From Tropicimonas marinistellae (GTDB lineage: Bacteria; Pseudomonadota; Alphaproteobacteria; Rhodobacterales; Rhodobacteraceae), in NCBI RefSeq assembly GCF_001509585.1, contig NZ_LNCI01000002.1:558001-622000 (forward strand): DNA of 64,000 bases. Direction: 5' to 3'. Shown one piece after another: positions 8,989 through 20,393 of this stretch. Numbering within the stretch: the first letter of the stretch is position 1; every line of letters starts with the position of its first letter. The position numbers and the translations under genes were made by a program. The notes below the pieces were generated by a model. The model ran no database searches and was not told where the DNA came from. It saw nothing but the letters and a program-made list of their open reading frames with translations.

Positions 8989-9810
8989 TCACCGGGGCGG
9001 CGGCTGGTTGGCGTCGTCGATCCAGACCCTGAAGTCCTGAAGCTCGTTCTTTCCGAACGTATGTGTCAGCGGGACATCGGCGGCGTCGCGCCCGCGGGCC
9101 ACCAGCACCCGGCCGCGCCGGACATCGTTGTTGCGCGGGTCGAAGACCCACCATTGGCCGCCGAGAAAAACTTCCATCCAGGCGGCGAAATCCATCGGCG
9201 GGTAGGGTGGCGGCTGGCCGATGTCGCTGACATAGCCGGTGCAATAGCGGGCCGGGATGTTGAGGCAGCGGCAAAGCGCGATGGCCAGATGGGTGAAATC
9301 CCGGCAGACGCCCGCGCGCTCGACGAGCGTTTCGGCCGCCGTTCGCGTGGCGCGGGAATACTCGTAGCCGAACCTGACGTGCGTATGAACGAAGTCGCAG
9401 ACGGCCTTGACCCGGGCCCAGCCGAGCGGCGTGGCGCCGAATTTCTTCCAGGCGAAATCCGACAGGATGTCGGTTTCGCAATACCGGCTCGGGAGGAGGA
9501 AGGTGATTGCCTCGGGCGGCAGGGCATCGACGGTGTGTTGTTCCGCCGTGGGGTTGCTTGGGTCGGGTTGGCCCATGTCGCTCACGATACCATCGGTGGA
9601 GATGGTGAAAGTGCCCTTGGGGGCCACGAGGCGGCTACACCAATTTCCGAAACTGTCGGGATAGGCCGAAACCGAAACCTGTGGATCGGTGGTCAACAGG
9701 TCTCGCCGCAGCAGATCGCCTGCGCGCGAGTAATGGACGTTGAGCATCAATATCATGGGGGTCGGAGCGAACAGCTTGTAGCGCAGCCGACACCCCAGCC
9801 GCAAACGCAT
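8989..9810 (-). CDS. Transglutaminase-like protein, catalytic His apparently replaced
   Basis: 273 residues. An N-terminal beta-rich domain (RLRYKLFAPTPMILML...) precedes a transglutaminase-like core. The nucleophile motif is intact (C169 in AGVCRDFTHLAIALCR) and the Asp lies in WWVFDPRNN. The usual DFHAW segment is DFAAW here, so A209 occupies the position of the catalytic His. Members of this family are thiol proteases or amide-transfer enzymes; replacement of the His suggests either a relocated base or a non-catalytic role. The start MRLRLGCRLRYKLF is chosen over an in-frame ATG 18 codons upstream because it matches the usual family N-terminus. It lies downstream of acnA on the same strand, 287 bp away, and is convergent with ccdA. 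Confidence 0.75.
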   Translation of the reverse strand: MRLRLGCRLRYKLFAPTPMILMLNVHYSRAGDLLRRDLLTTDPQVSVSAYPDSFGNWCSRLVAPKGTFTISTDGIVSDMGQPDPSNPTAEQHTVDALPPEAITFLLPSRYCETDILSDFAWKKFGATPLGWARVKAVCDFVHTHVRFGYEYSRATRTAAETLVERAGVCRDFTHLAIALCRCLNIPARYCTGYVSDIGQPPPYPPMDFAAWMEVFLGGQWWVFDPRNNDVRRGRVLVARGRDAADVPLTHTFGKNELQDFRVWIDDANQPPPR

Positions 9811-10097
9811 CGGGCAGATCTTCCGCAAGGGGCAGCGCGGCCGCGTCAGGCAGCGGCGCTGCATGGGGTTTTAGACCAAAACCGTTCCAGTTTGTATCGC
9901 AATCTGCCAATGCGGCGTCTTCGGCATGTTCCGGGCCGGGATTTTCCCGCAACCAAGGGTGGCTTTGCCCGGAATGCGGACGGCGCGGAGGACATCCAAT
10001 CCCGCGCGTCGCGCCAACAGGTGAGCGCGCTCCGAGAGCGACGCCCCCGCTGGTTTCCACGAGGGCGTTGGATGGGGCCTAACCCTGGGAGCGGCCC

Positions 10098-12788
<2,691 letters not shown>

Positions 12789-12999
12789 GATGTGGCCTCC
12801 CTTACATATCCAGGGGTTCGCTTCCGTTGATGTGCCTGAGGTTCCCGCACCGATCAAGGGAAGATCGGACCGGCCAGTCGGGGTGGCGCGGCCGCACGGG
12901 CAACCGCCGAGGCCGCGTTGGCGACCGATCGGGGATTGCCACGTCGCGGGACTTGTCGGAAAACGAGGGCGCGCGTGTCAGTGGAGGACGAGGCAGACG

Positions 13000-13461
13000 A
13001 TGACGGACGACGGCAGGCTGGAGGCAGTGGAAACGGCCCTTGCGGCGATCGCGAGCAAACTGGAAGAGATAGACGGGAAGCTCGACCGGATGCTCGGCCT
13101 CTACGATGCGCTCGGCAGCATCGCGGCAGGCGTGCCGCCGCGCCTGGTGGCGGCGCTTCACAGGATGACGCCCGCCGAGCACGTGGCGTTGCAGATGATC
13201 CTGGACAACCGGTCCAACCATGAAATCGCCGTCTGTCTCGACGTTCCGGAAGCGCGTGTGCAGGCCTGGGTGGATGCGCTGCTGTCCAAGTTGGAACTCA
13301 CGCGCCGGCGCGAGGTCCGTGCGCTCATGCTGCCGGTGCTGGCAGCGATACCGGCGACGGAATACGAACGCGCGAGCGGTGGCATCCCGAAGGACTGGAA
13401 CGACAAGTACGGGGTCGGCGGTATTCCCGATCCGTTCAGGAAAATCTACCATCCCGAGTGA
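13000..13461 (+). CDS. Small protein with LuxR-like HTH, divergent from acnA
   Basis: 153 residues of unknown function. Residues 1-30 (EAVETALAAIASKLEEIDGKLDRML) form a heptad-like helix suited to dimerisation. Residues about 50-110 resemble a LuxR/GerE helix-turn-helix: MTPAEHVALQMILDNRSNHEIAVCLDV followed by VQAWVDALLSKLEL parallels the pattern LT.rE..vl..i..G.snkeIA..L.is...V..h...i..KL. The tail carries a conserved-looking segment (GIPKDWNDKYGVGGIPDPF). The start is ATG 13000 with GGAGG about 12 nt upstream, somewhat long. Divergence from acnA makes it a candidate regulator of aconitase or of itself; that is inference. It could also be a protein-interaction rather than DNA-binding helix bundle. 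Confidence 0.65.
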   Translation: MTDDGRLEAVETALAAIASKLEEIDGKLDRMLGLYDALGSIAAGVPPRLVAALHRMTPAEHVALQMILDNRSNHEIAVCLDVPEARVQAWVDALLSKLELTRRREVRALMLPVLAAIPATEYERASGGIPKDWNDKYGVGGIPDPFRKIYHPE

Positions 13462-13840
13462 GCCGTGGGCGCCGCCCGGCCATCGCGCTGAGCGCCCGCG
13501 ACCTGCGCGCCGCAGACACGCCCCGGTGTCGCGGCGGGTCGCTGATGGGACAGAATCCAGACCGATCTCGGTTGGTGCCGGCAGTCACAGAGCAAGGGCT
13601 GACAGGGCGTCGGCGACATGAGCCAGCGCCGTGACGACGGCAGATCACGGGCAAGAAAAGCGCGCGCAACTGGTCCAAAAAGCAACGAGGCGGCACGCTA
13701 AAGTCACATAACGCCAATCCCCTACGTGACGCTTTTCGGTCTCAGGCGGGGCGTCTTGACATATCTCCCACAGAGTCTTGATTGGTTGTTGCCGGGGTCA
13801 ACGCGTAAGACTTTTTCAAAAGGGAAACGAAAGTCGATCC
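13462..13840. promoter_or_regulatory. 379-bp intergenic region with a possible promoter for the DUF1223 gene
   Basis: No gene seen. A perfect -35 element TTGACA occurs at 13756-13761, within CTTGACA as is common in alphaproteobacteria, followed after 16-17 nt by a poor -10 (TTGATT). An imperfect dyad (GTCAC near 13704 and GTGAC near 13728) lies just upstream and could be an operator. The rest, 13462-13690, shows nothing recognisable. Confidence 0.35.
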
Positions 13841-14557
13841 ATGAAACCGATAGTTGTGGCCGCCGGCGTTTTGGCGGGACTCCTGATGTCCTTGTGCGGT
13901 GCGGCGTCATGGGCCGAGGAGGCGCGGAACCGCGTCGTGGTTGAGCTTTTCACGTCTCAGGGGTGTTCGTCCTGCCCGCCCGCCGATGCCCTGCTGGAAC
14001 GCCTCGCGGAGCGGGACGACGTACTGGCGCTGGCGCTTCACGTGGACTACTGGGACTACATCGGGTGGGCCGACAGTTTCGCCCGGCCGGAACATACGAA
14101 ACGTCAGAAAGCCTACGCCCGGCTCGCCGGCAGCCGCACGATCTACACGCCGCAAATGGTGATTGGCGGGGTGGAGCAGATTGTTGGTGCGCGGCCGATG
14201 GACGTGATGGACGCCGTGTTGCGCCACGTCGGACAGGCGGCGGAGGTCGAGCTTGTGGCGATGCGTGACGGCGCCAGCCTGCGCATAACTGCCGCCAAAC
14301 CGGCGAATCCCTCCGGAAAGATGCTGGTTCAGCTGGTGCGCTATATCCCGCACCGGATCGTCAAGATCGAACGCGGTGAAAACGCCGGTAAAACGGTGGA
14401 GTACACGAATATCGTGTCCGACTGGCAGATCCTCGAAGAGTGGACCGGCGCGGCGCCGCTGGAGATCGTGGCCGATGCCAGCGGGTCGGATTCGGCGGCG
14501 GTAATCGTGCAGCAGGCCGAGAACGGGCGAATCCTCGCGGCCGCCGACCTGCCCTGA
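13841..14557 (+). CDS. DUF1223 thioredoxin-fold protein, exported
   Basis: 238 residues. A signal peptide (MKPIVVAAGVLAGLLMSLCGAASWA) is followed by the DUF1223 core VVELFTSQGCSSCPPADALL, a thioredoxin-like fold with a CSSC site. Members are periplasmic or extracytoplasmic with no assigned biochemical role; a thiol-redox function is suggested by the CxxC. YTPQMVIGG also matches the cis-Pro region of thioredoxin folds. The start at ATG 13841 gives a proper signal peptide; in-frame codons back to 13778 do not resemble one. It is convergent with the acyltransferase gene, six bases apart. Confidence 0.88.
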   Translation: MKPIVVAAGVLAGLLMSLCGAASWAEEARNRVVVELFTSQGCSSCPPADALLERLAERDDVLALALHVDYWDYIGWADSFARPEHTKRQKAYARLAGSRTIYTPQMVIGGVEQIVGARPMDVMDAVLRHVGQAAEVELVAMRDGASLRITAAKPANPSGKMLVQLVRYIPHRIVKIERGENAGKTVEYTNIVSDWQILEEWTGAAPLEIVADASGSDSAAVIVQQAENGRILAAADLP

Positions 14558-14563
14558 GGGCGC

Positions 14564-15526
14564 CTATTTCGCCTTGCGACGGGGCAGGGCGGCCGGATGA
14601 GGATCGCCTTCCATTCCCTTGCCACGGTTCCATTTTCGCTTCCAACGACGATGGATCCAGTACCATTGGCCGGGATCGTCTTCGATGCGGGCGGCGATGG
14701 AGCGGTTGAAGGCGGCGGTCATCGATTCCGCATCGCCGGGCGGGATTGGCGCCTCGATATCGACCCTGAAGGTCAACCCGTCCGGCTGCCGGGTGGCAAA
14801 GGCGGGAAACATCGGCGCGTCCATCCGCAGCGACAGTTCCGCCGCCGAGAGGCTCGTCATCGCGGGACGGCCGAGGAATTCCATTTCGACGCCGCTGCCG
14901 ACATACAGGTCATTGAGCATCAACACGTTGCCGCCGCCCTTCAGGTGGCGCAGCAGGCGCCCCATGCCGGCGCGATCCTGCGAGAACAGCGGACCGACAC
15001 CCGGAAATTGCGCGGCAGCGACGTAGCGGGCGTTCGTGTAGGGGTTGGACATGGGGCGGTAGAACCCGCCCGTCCGCAAGCCCTGCGAGAGCAAACATAT
15101 CCAGACGGCCTCGTGGTTTCCGAAGTGCCCGGTGAGGATGATTGCGGGTTTGCCGCTTGATTGCAGGGCCTGCAACTGCTCGACGCCAGGCCCTACGGGA
15201 GGAACGTCGGCCATGCGCGCGGCGACCTCGGACATGGAGAAATGCTCGATCAGTGCCCGGCCGAAATTGTCCAGCGACTGCGCGGCGATGTCCCGGCGAC
15301 GGTCGTCGGTCATCTCCGGCCAGACGTAGTCGAGATTTTCCAGGATCCGCCGGCGAAACCCCGGCGCGACCGTGGCCGACGCGCGTGCGAGCGCCCCGAA
15401 CATCGGCACGCGCCGCGCGTAGGGAAGCCGCCTGGCCGACCAGAGCGCCGCGTGCAGGATGCTGTCCTGCACCCGTTCGGCCCGGGTTCCGTGGATCTGC
15501 ATGTCGGTTCTGGTTGTGTCGGCCAT
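14564..15526 (-). CDS. Lipid A biosynthesis-type (LpxL/HtrB family) acyltransferase
   Basis: 320 residues. The family transfers a fatty acyl chain from acyl-ACP to lipid A precursors or to other membrane lipids at the inner face of the inner membrane. The catalytic H-X4-E motif is TGHFGNHEAVW (about 134-144); the conserved FYRPMSNP, a GGGNVLMLNDLYV segment and the C-terminal QWYWIHRRWK are also present. The N-terminal membrane anchor is weak. The gene follows fliG on the same strand with 90 bp between them. The exact acceptor (Kdo2-lipid IVA or an ornithine-type lipid) cannot be decided from sequence. Confidence 0.85.
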   Translation of the reverse strand: MADTTRTDMQIHGTRAERVQDSILHAALWSARRLPYARRVPMFGALARASATVAPGFRRRILENLDYVWPEMTDDRRRDIAAQSLDNFGRALIEHFSMSEVAARMADVPPVGPGVEQLQALQSSGKPAIILTGHFGNHEAVWICLLSQGLRTGGFYRPMSNPYTNARYVAAAQFPGVGPLFSQDRAGMGRLLRHLKGGGNVLMLNDLYVGSGVEMEFLGRPAMTSLSAAELSLRMDAPMFPAFATRQPDGLTFRVDIEAPIPPGDAESMTAAFNRSIAARIEDDPGQWYWIHRRWKRKWNRGKGMEGDPHPAALPRRKAK

Positions 15527-15616
15527 TCGCGTCCTCGCGGGGCGCAGACATAGGCGGGACGAGGGGGTATCACAAGGGCGCGGATGCGTGACGGCGCGCC
15601 CTTCCGGTGACTGGCG

Positions 15617-16732
15617 CTACTCCTCCTCGGCCACCAACAGCAATTCCCCGTCGTCGACCATGCGCCGGATCTCCGCGATCAGGGCATTCATGGCTTCCTC
15701 GCCCTCGTCGGGACGTATCGTGCCCGCTTCCTGAACCTCGTCGCGCAGGCCATCCGCCATGCGTTTGGACATGTTGTCGAGGAGGAAGTCGCGCGACGCG
15801 GCCAATGCCGCGTCCTCCGCGGCGAAGGCCAGCGCCGATACGAGGACGGCCTGGTCGATGCCGCGGATAATGCGTGGCACATCGCGCGGCGTGATGCGGG
15901 CAGGGATATTTGCGAAGGTGAAAATCTGGCGGCGCACTTCGGCCGCGAATTCCGCATCTGCCTCGTCCAGCCCTTCCAGGACGTCATCCCGCGTGGCCGC
16001 CCGGCTGAAATTGAGGATCGCGCCGACCCGTTGGACCGGGTCCTCGTCGAAGGCGCCGATCGGCTCCGCATCCAGTTGTGCGGCCAGTGTCAGGCCGATG
16101 CGCCGCACCGTTTCCGGCAGGACCTTTCCGGTTCGCGAGATGGCGAGGGAGAGCGTTCGCGCCCTTTCGCCGGGCAAGTCGCCGAGAAGCTCCGCGGCGA
16201 GCCCGGTGCCGAGTTTCGACAGAAGGACCGCGCCGACCTCGGGGCTCTCCTCCTCCAGCACGCGCCGAAGCCGGTCGGGCGCCAACCCCGCGATCCGCTC
16301 CCACGGGTCGCCGCGGGCGGCCACACCGGCCTCGCGGCGCAGCCGTGCGGATGTCGCCGGGCTCAGGTGGCCATCGAGCATGCCGAGCGCACCCTCTATG
16401 CCGCCCGGAAACGTCAGGCCGATTCCTTCCATCTCCCCGAGGAATTCGCGCACGACCGCGGAAAGCGTGTCCCGATCGACCAGGCGGAGTTCGCCGAATT
16501 GTTGGGTGAGTTCCTGCTGGGCGTCTTCCGACAAGTCGGCAAGCGGCAGGTCCGCGCCTTCCGACAGCAGCAACCGGACGATGACCGCTGCTTTCTGGCG
16601 CTTGTTGAGGTTCATGCGGGCAGGGCGGGCGCTGTCGTCCGCCATGCCACCGAAATCCGCCTGCGATGCGGACAGGTCGCCGACACCGACGACCGGAGCC
16701 GCGATCGGCAAGGGCGTTAGGCTGTTCTCCAC
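15617..16732 (-). CDS. fliG: FliG, flagellar motor switch protein
   Basis: 371 residues. FliG sits on the MS ring and its C-terminal charged helix meets the MotA stator to generate torque; CheY-P acting on FliM reverses it. The N-terminal segment MNLNKRQKAAVIVRLLLSEGADLPLADL, the middle domain EEESPEVGAVLLSKL and the C-terminal domain (IIRGIDQAVLVSALAFA, then MSKRMADGLRDEVQEAG) all match FliG. The start is GTG at 16732 with AGGAG 9 nt upstream. No other flagellar structural gene is within about 15 kb on either side; the nearest motility-related genes are mcp, cheB and cheD. The N-terminal 40 residues are unusually Ala/Pro-rich. Confidence 0.88.
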   Translation of the reverse strand: MENSLTPLPIAAPVVGVGDLSASQADFGGMADDSARPARMNLNKRQKAAVIVRLLLSEGADLPLADLSEDAQQELTQQFGELRLVDRDTLSAVVREFLGEMEGIGLTFPGGIEGALGMLDGHLSPATSARLRREAGVAARGDPWERIAGLAPDRLRRVLEEESPEVGAVLLSKLGTGLAAELLGDLPGERARTLSLAISRTGKVLPETVRRIGLTLAAQLDAEPIGAFDEDPVQRVGAILNFSRAATRDDVLEGLDEADAEFAAEVRRQIFTFANIPARITPRDVPRIIRGIDQAVLVSALAFAAEDAALAASRDFLLDNMSKRMADGLRDEVQEAGTIRPDEGEEAMNALIAEIRRMVDDGELLLVAEEE

Positions 16733-16841
16733 GTCTCAAGCTCCTGAGGAAACCGTCCCGAGGAGCTTAGGGGAGACGCTTTAAGGCGGCGTTACCGACC
16801 GCCTTGACCGGGTGTCGTGGATGGCGTCGCCGCCGCCTCGA

Positions 16842-17009
16842 TCAACTCGTGGTCAGCTTCACGCAGGTGCCTGTCTTGGCGTCGAGCGTGCTCCCGGTCG
16901 GGCAGGTATTGGCGCTGTCCTTCATGTGTTGCCAGCCGCAGCCTTCCGCGGCCGCGAGGGCGGGCAGTGCGGAAACGGCAAGTGCAATAAGGGTCACTTT
17001 CAGGCGCAT
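16842..17009 (-). CDS. Small exported four-cysteine protein
   Basis: 55 residues. A signal peptide (MRLKVTLIALAVSALPALAAA) is followed by about 34 mature residues with cysteines at 24, 36 and 49 (EGCGWQH, NTCPTG, GTCVKL); the title counts only what is certain, three. It is preceded by GGGAGAATGAC at proper spacing. Small exported proteins of this shape are common and unassigned in Rhodobacterales. It lies upstream of fliG on the same strand, separated by 109 bp, and is divergent from the mcp gene. No function is proposed. Confidence 0.7.
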   Translation of the reverse strand: MRLKVTLIALAVSALPALAAAEGCGWQHMKDSANTCPTGSTLDAKTGTCVKLTTS

Positions 17010-17244
17010 GTCATTCTCCCTGTTCGTGCGTGACGTAAGGGTAGCACGATGCGGCGTTCTGGCAAGCCTGCGTTGCGGGCGGCCGGGCGGATCGGGGCGT
17101 TGGTGCGATCTCTGGGCGCAACTTAAGCGAATTTTCATCGCTAGGCGCGAATGGTTGCGGAGATTTCCGGCCCGGGTACGTCTCGGCACGGGCCGGTGCG
17201 GGGCTTTTGCGCCCGCGACAGCGTCAAGTTGAGGGTCCAAACTC

Positions 17245-20200
17245 ATGGGATTACTGCGTAACGTCCGGCTATCGATCAAACTGCCGTTGATCATGGCATT
17301 CCTCGCCTGGGCCGCAATTGCGGTTACGGCCGTTCTGGGCTGGCTCGACATGCGAAGCCAGTCGGTTTCCCAGGCGACCTCGCAGCTTCGTTTCGCGACG
17401 ACTGCGCGCGCGACGGATTTCGAGACCTTTCTCAGGGACACCGCGCTCGACATCGAGATGCAGGCGGAGCTTCCCACGACGCAGAAGGCCCTGACGTCGC
17501 TGGGCCTTGGATTTCGGTACATCGACAAGGCGGACCCGGCCGGGGCGGTACGCAGGCTCTACATCGAAGACAATCCGAACGCGGCCGCGAGGCGCGAGGA
17601 TCTCGCCGATGCCGGAGACGGATCCCAGTACTCGACCAACCATGCGAAATATCATGGTTTTTTTCTGGAGCATGCACAGCGCAACGGGTTGCACGACGTG
17701 TATCTGATCGATCCCGAGGGCAATGTGGTCTACTCCATGAAGAAGGCGGATGACTTCGGCACGAATGTCGCCGGCAATCCGGACGCCGCGGGCCTCGGGA
17801 TGGCTTTTGCCGACGCGATGGCAAGCGGAGCGGGCACGGTGGTCTTCTCGGACTTCGAACCCTATGCGCCGGCAGGAGACGCCCGCGTTGCCTTCGCGGC
17901 GCAAGCCTTGTCCGGGCCGAACGGGAGCCCGCTCGGTGTTCTCGCGGCGCAGGTTCCGATCGCGCCGGTCGATGCGATCATGAACGCGTCGGAAGGATTG
18001 CCCGAGCACACCGAGATATACCTTGTCGGGGCAGACAAGGTTCTGCGCAGCGACCTGCGCGAGGCGAACCGCCGGACACCGTCGTCGGCGAGAATCGATT
18101 CCCCGGCGGCCGCATCGGGGATGAAGGGACGGACCGGGACCGTCGAGCAGACATCGGTTGCCGGTGTTCCGGCTCTGGCGGCCTACGACCACGTGGCGTT
18201 TTCGGGCAATACATGGGCCGTCGTCGGTGAGGAACCGCTCGACGTGCTCTATGCCGCGTCCTGGGCCTACATCTACGATGTCGCCTTGAAGACCACGGGC
18301 CTGCTGGTGGTGATCTGCGCGATCGCCTGGCTGTTTTCGCGCGGGATTTCGCAACCGCTGCGGCGGGTGCAGTCGACGATGGCCGCGGTCAGCGGCGGAA
18401 ACCTGGATCTCGATGTTCCGGACCTTCGCCGCAAGGACGAGGTTGGCGATATCGCGCGCACGCTGGAGGAGTTCCGGATTGCGCTTGTCGCCGCGCGCGA
18501 GGCGGAACAGGACAATTTCCGGAAGAGTGCCGCGCTCGATGGTTCTTCGGCCGCGATCATGATGGTCGGGCGCGACAGGCGCATCCTGTTCGTCAACAAC
18601 ACGTTGCAGCGGACCCTCGCGGCGCATGTGGAGCACCTTCGGGCGGTCGCTGCGGATTTCGCCCCCGACGGGCTCGTGGGACAGTCGGTCGGGCTGTTCC
18701 AGACGGATCCGGACAACCCCGACGAGATCCTTGGCGATCCGGAGTCGCTGCCGACCACGGTCGAACTGGAGGTTGGCGATACGCGGTTCGCGTTGAACGT
18801 GAGTGCCATCGCCGACGTGGACGGCGCGTTTCTCGGCTATGTCGTCGAGTGGCAGGACGTTACGCAGATCCGGCTGCAAAATGCGCTGATGTCGGCGATC
18901 GAAAACCACTTCGTTACGGCGCAAACAGCGCCCGACGGACGCGTGCTCATGGCAAACGACAACTTTGTCGCCTGTCTCCAACGCTCGATGGAGGAACTGG
19001 CCGGTTCCAGCGTCTTTGACCTTGTCAGCAGCGATGGCAGTGGCGCCATGGAGGCGTCGCAGATGCTGGCGGTTCTTGAAGGCGGCCAGCCGGTCAACGG
19101 CACGTTCCGCGTGCAGACGCAGAGCGGTGACGCGCGCTGGCTGGAGGGCGGTTTCAACCCGGTGCTCGATCGCGACGGGACGCCCATGCGGTATCTGTTC
19201 ATGGCCTCCGACACCACGGAATCGGTCGCGGACCTCCGCCAGGCCGAGGACGCGCGCTCGCGGATGGAGGAGGCGCAGTCGCACGTCGTCGATTCCCTGC
19301 GGATCGGATTGAACGGGCTTGCCGACGGCGACCTTACCGTGGCGCTCGACGAGGTGTTCGCGGCCGACTACGACCAGCTCCGGCTCGATTTCAATCGCTC
19401 GGTGTCGCACCTGAGGGAGGCAATGGCGCAGGTCGTTGCAAATGCGGATTCGATTCGGGGCGAGGCCAACGAAATCAACTCCGCGGCCGAGGATCTGTCG
19501 CGCCGCACGGAAAAGCAGGCGGCGACGCTGGAGCAGACCGCCGCCGCGCTGGACGAATTGACGTCGAGCGTGCGCAGCGCGGCGGATGGCGCATCGCTGG
19601 CGAACACTGTCGTGGAGGAGGCGCGCGAGAACGCCGAGAAGAGCGGTGAGATCGTCCAGCAGGCCGTTCACGCAATGGGCGAGATCTCGTCGTCCTCCGA
19701 ACAGATCTCCAAGATCATTGGCGTGATCGACGATATCGCGTTCCAGACCAACCTGCTCGCGCTCAACGCCGGCGTCGAAGCCGCGCGTGCCGGGGAGGCC
19801 GGGCGTGGATTCGCCGTCGTGGCGTCCGAAGTGCGGGCCTTGGCACAGCGCTCGTCCGCGGCGGCCCGCGAAATCGCGGACCTGATCTCGGCCAGCGGCG
19901 AGAACGTCGGGCGCGGCGTCGATCTTGTGGGACAGACGGGCGAGGCGCTCGCCGGGATCGTTCAGACCGTGACCGGAATCGCCGGCCACGTGTCGGAAAT
20001 CGCGGTTTCGGCGCAGCAGCAGTCCACCGGCCTTGCCGAGATCAACACGGCGGTGAATCAGCTCGACCAGGTGACGCAGCAGAATGCGGCGATGTTCGAG
20101 GAGACAACCGCCGCCAGCACGGCGCTGACACGCGAAGCGCGGGTTCTGACGGAGACCATGGCTCGGTTCAGGACAGGCAGCGCTCCGGTCGCGAAGCCCG

Positions 20201-20331
20201 TTTCGGCGCCAGCGCAGGTCGCCACGCCGGCGCCGCGTCCGGCCGATGTTCCGGTTCCCCGGGCTGCCGCCAACACGGCGCTTGCGGCCCCCGCGCCGGT
20301 CGAGGCGGACGACGACTGGGAAGAATTCTAG
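17245..20331 (+). CDS. Methyl-accepting chemotaxis protein with dCache and PAS domains
   Basis: 1028 residues, long for the family. TM1 at about 14-34; periplasmic dCache-type sensor to about 335; TM2 at about 342-362; HAMP at 363-415; two PAS-like segments (about 430-540 and 550-670); a further HAMP-like linker; then the coiled-coil signalling domain with the hairpin tip DDIAFQTNLLALNAGVEAAR and GRGFAVVASEVRALAQRS. It combines external (dCache) and cytoplasmic (PAS) sensing. The C-terminus, after a Pro/Ala linker, is EADDDWEEF, resembling the NWETF/NWESF pentapeptide that tethers CheR and CheB. cheB and cheD follow directly. GAGGG precedes the ATG by 9 nt. Confidence 0.93.
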   Translation: MGLLRNVRLSIKLPLIMAFLAWAAIAVTAVLGWLDMRSQSVSQATSQLRFATTARATDFETFLRDTALDIEMQAELPTTQKALTSLGLGFRYIDKADPAGAVRRLYIEDNPNAAARREDLADAGDGSQYSTNHAKYHGFFLEHAQRNGLHDVYLIDPEGNVVYSMKKADDFGTNVAGNPDAAGLGMAFADAMASGAGTVVFSDFEPYAPAGDARVAFAAQALSGPNGSPLGVLAAQVPIAPVDAIMNASEGLPEHTEIYLVGADKVLRSDLREANRRTPSSARIDSPAAASGMKGRTGTVEQTSVAGVPALAAYDHVAFSGNTWAVVGEEPLDVLYAASWAYIYDVALKTTGLLVVICAIAWLFSRGISQPLRRVQSTMAAVSGGNLDLDVPDLRRKDEVGDIARTLEEFRIALVAAREAEQDNFRKSAALDGSSAAIMMVGRDRRILFVNNTLQRTLAAHVEHLRAVAADFAPDGLVGQSVGLFQTDPDNPDEILGDPESLPTTVELEVGDTRFALNVSAIADVDGAFLGYVVEWQDVTQIRLQNALMSAIENHFVTAQTAPDGRVLMANDNFVACLQRSMEELAGSSVFDLVSSDGSGAMEASQMLAVLEGGQPVNGTFRVQTQSGDARWLEGGFNPVLDRDGTPMRYLFMASDTTESVADLRQAEDARSRMEEAQSHVVDSLRIGLNGLADGDLTVALDEVFAADYDQLRLDFNRSVSHLREAMAQVVANADSIRGEANEINSAAEDLSRRTEKQAATLEQTAAALDELTSSVRSAADGASLANTVVEEARENAEKSGEIVQQAVHAMGEISSSSEQISKIIGVIDDIAFQTNLLALNAGVEAARAGEAGRGFAVVASEVRALAQRSSAAAREIADLISASGENVGRGVDLVGQTGEALAGIVQTVTGIAGHVSEIAVSAQQQSTGLAEINTAVNQLDQVTQQNAAMFEETTAASTALTREARVLTETMARFRTGSAPVAKPVSAPAQVATPAPRPADVPVPRAAANTALAAPAPVEADDDWEEF

Positions 20332-20393
20332 CCCAACCGGTCTGACCTCCGGCCCGTGACCCGGGCCGGACACCGAAATTCGGAGCCATGCAT

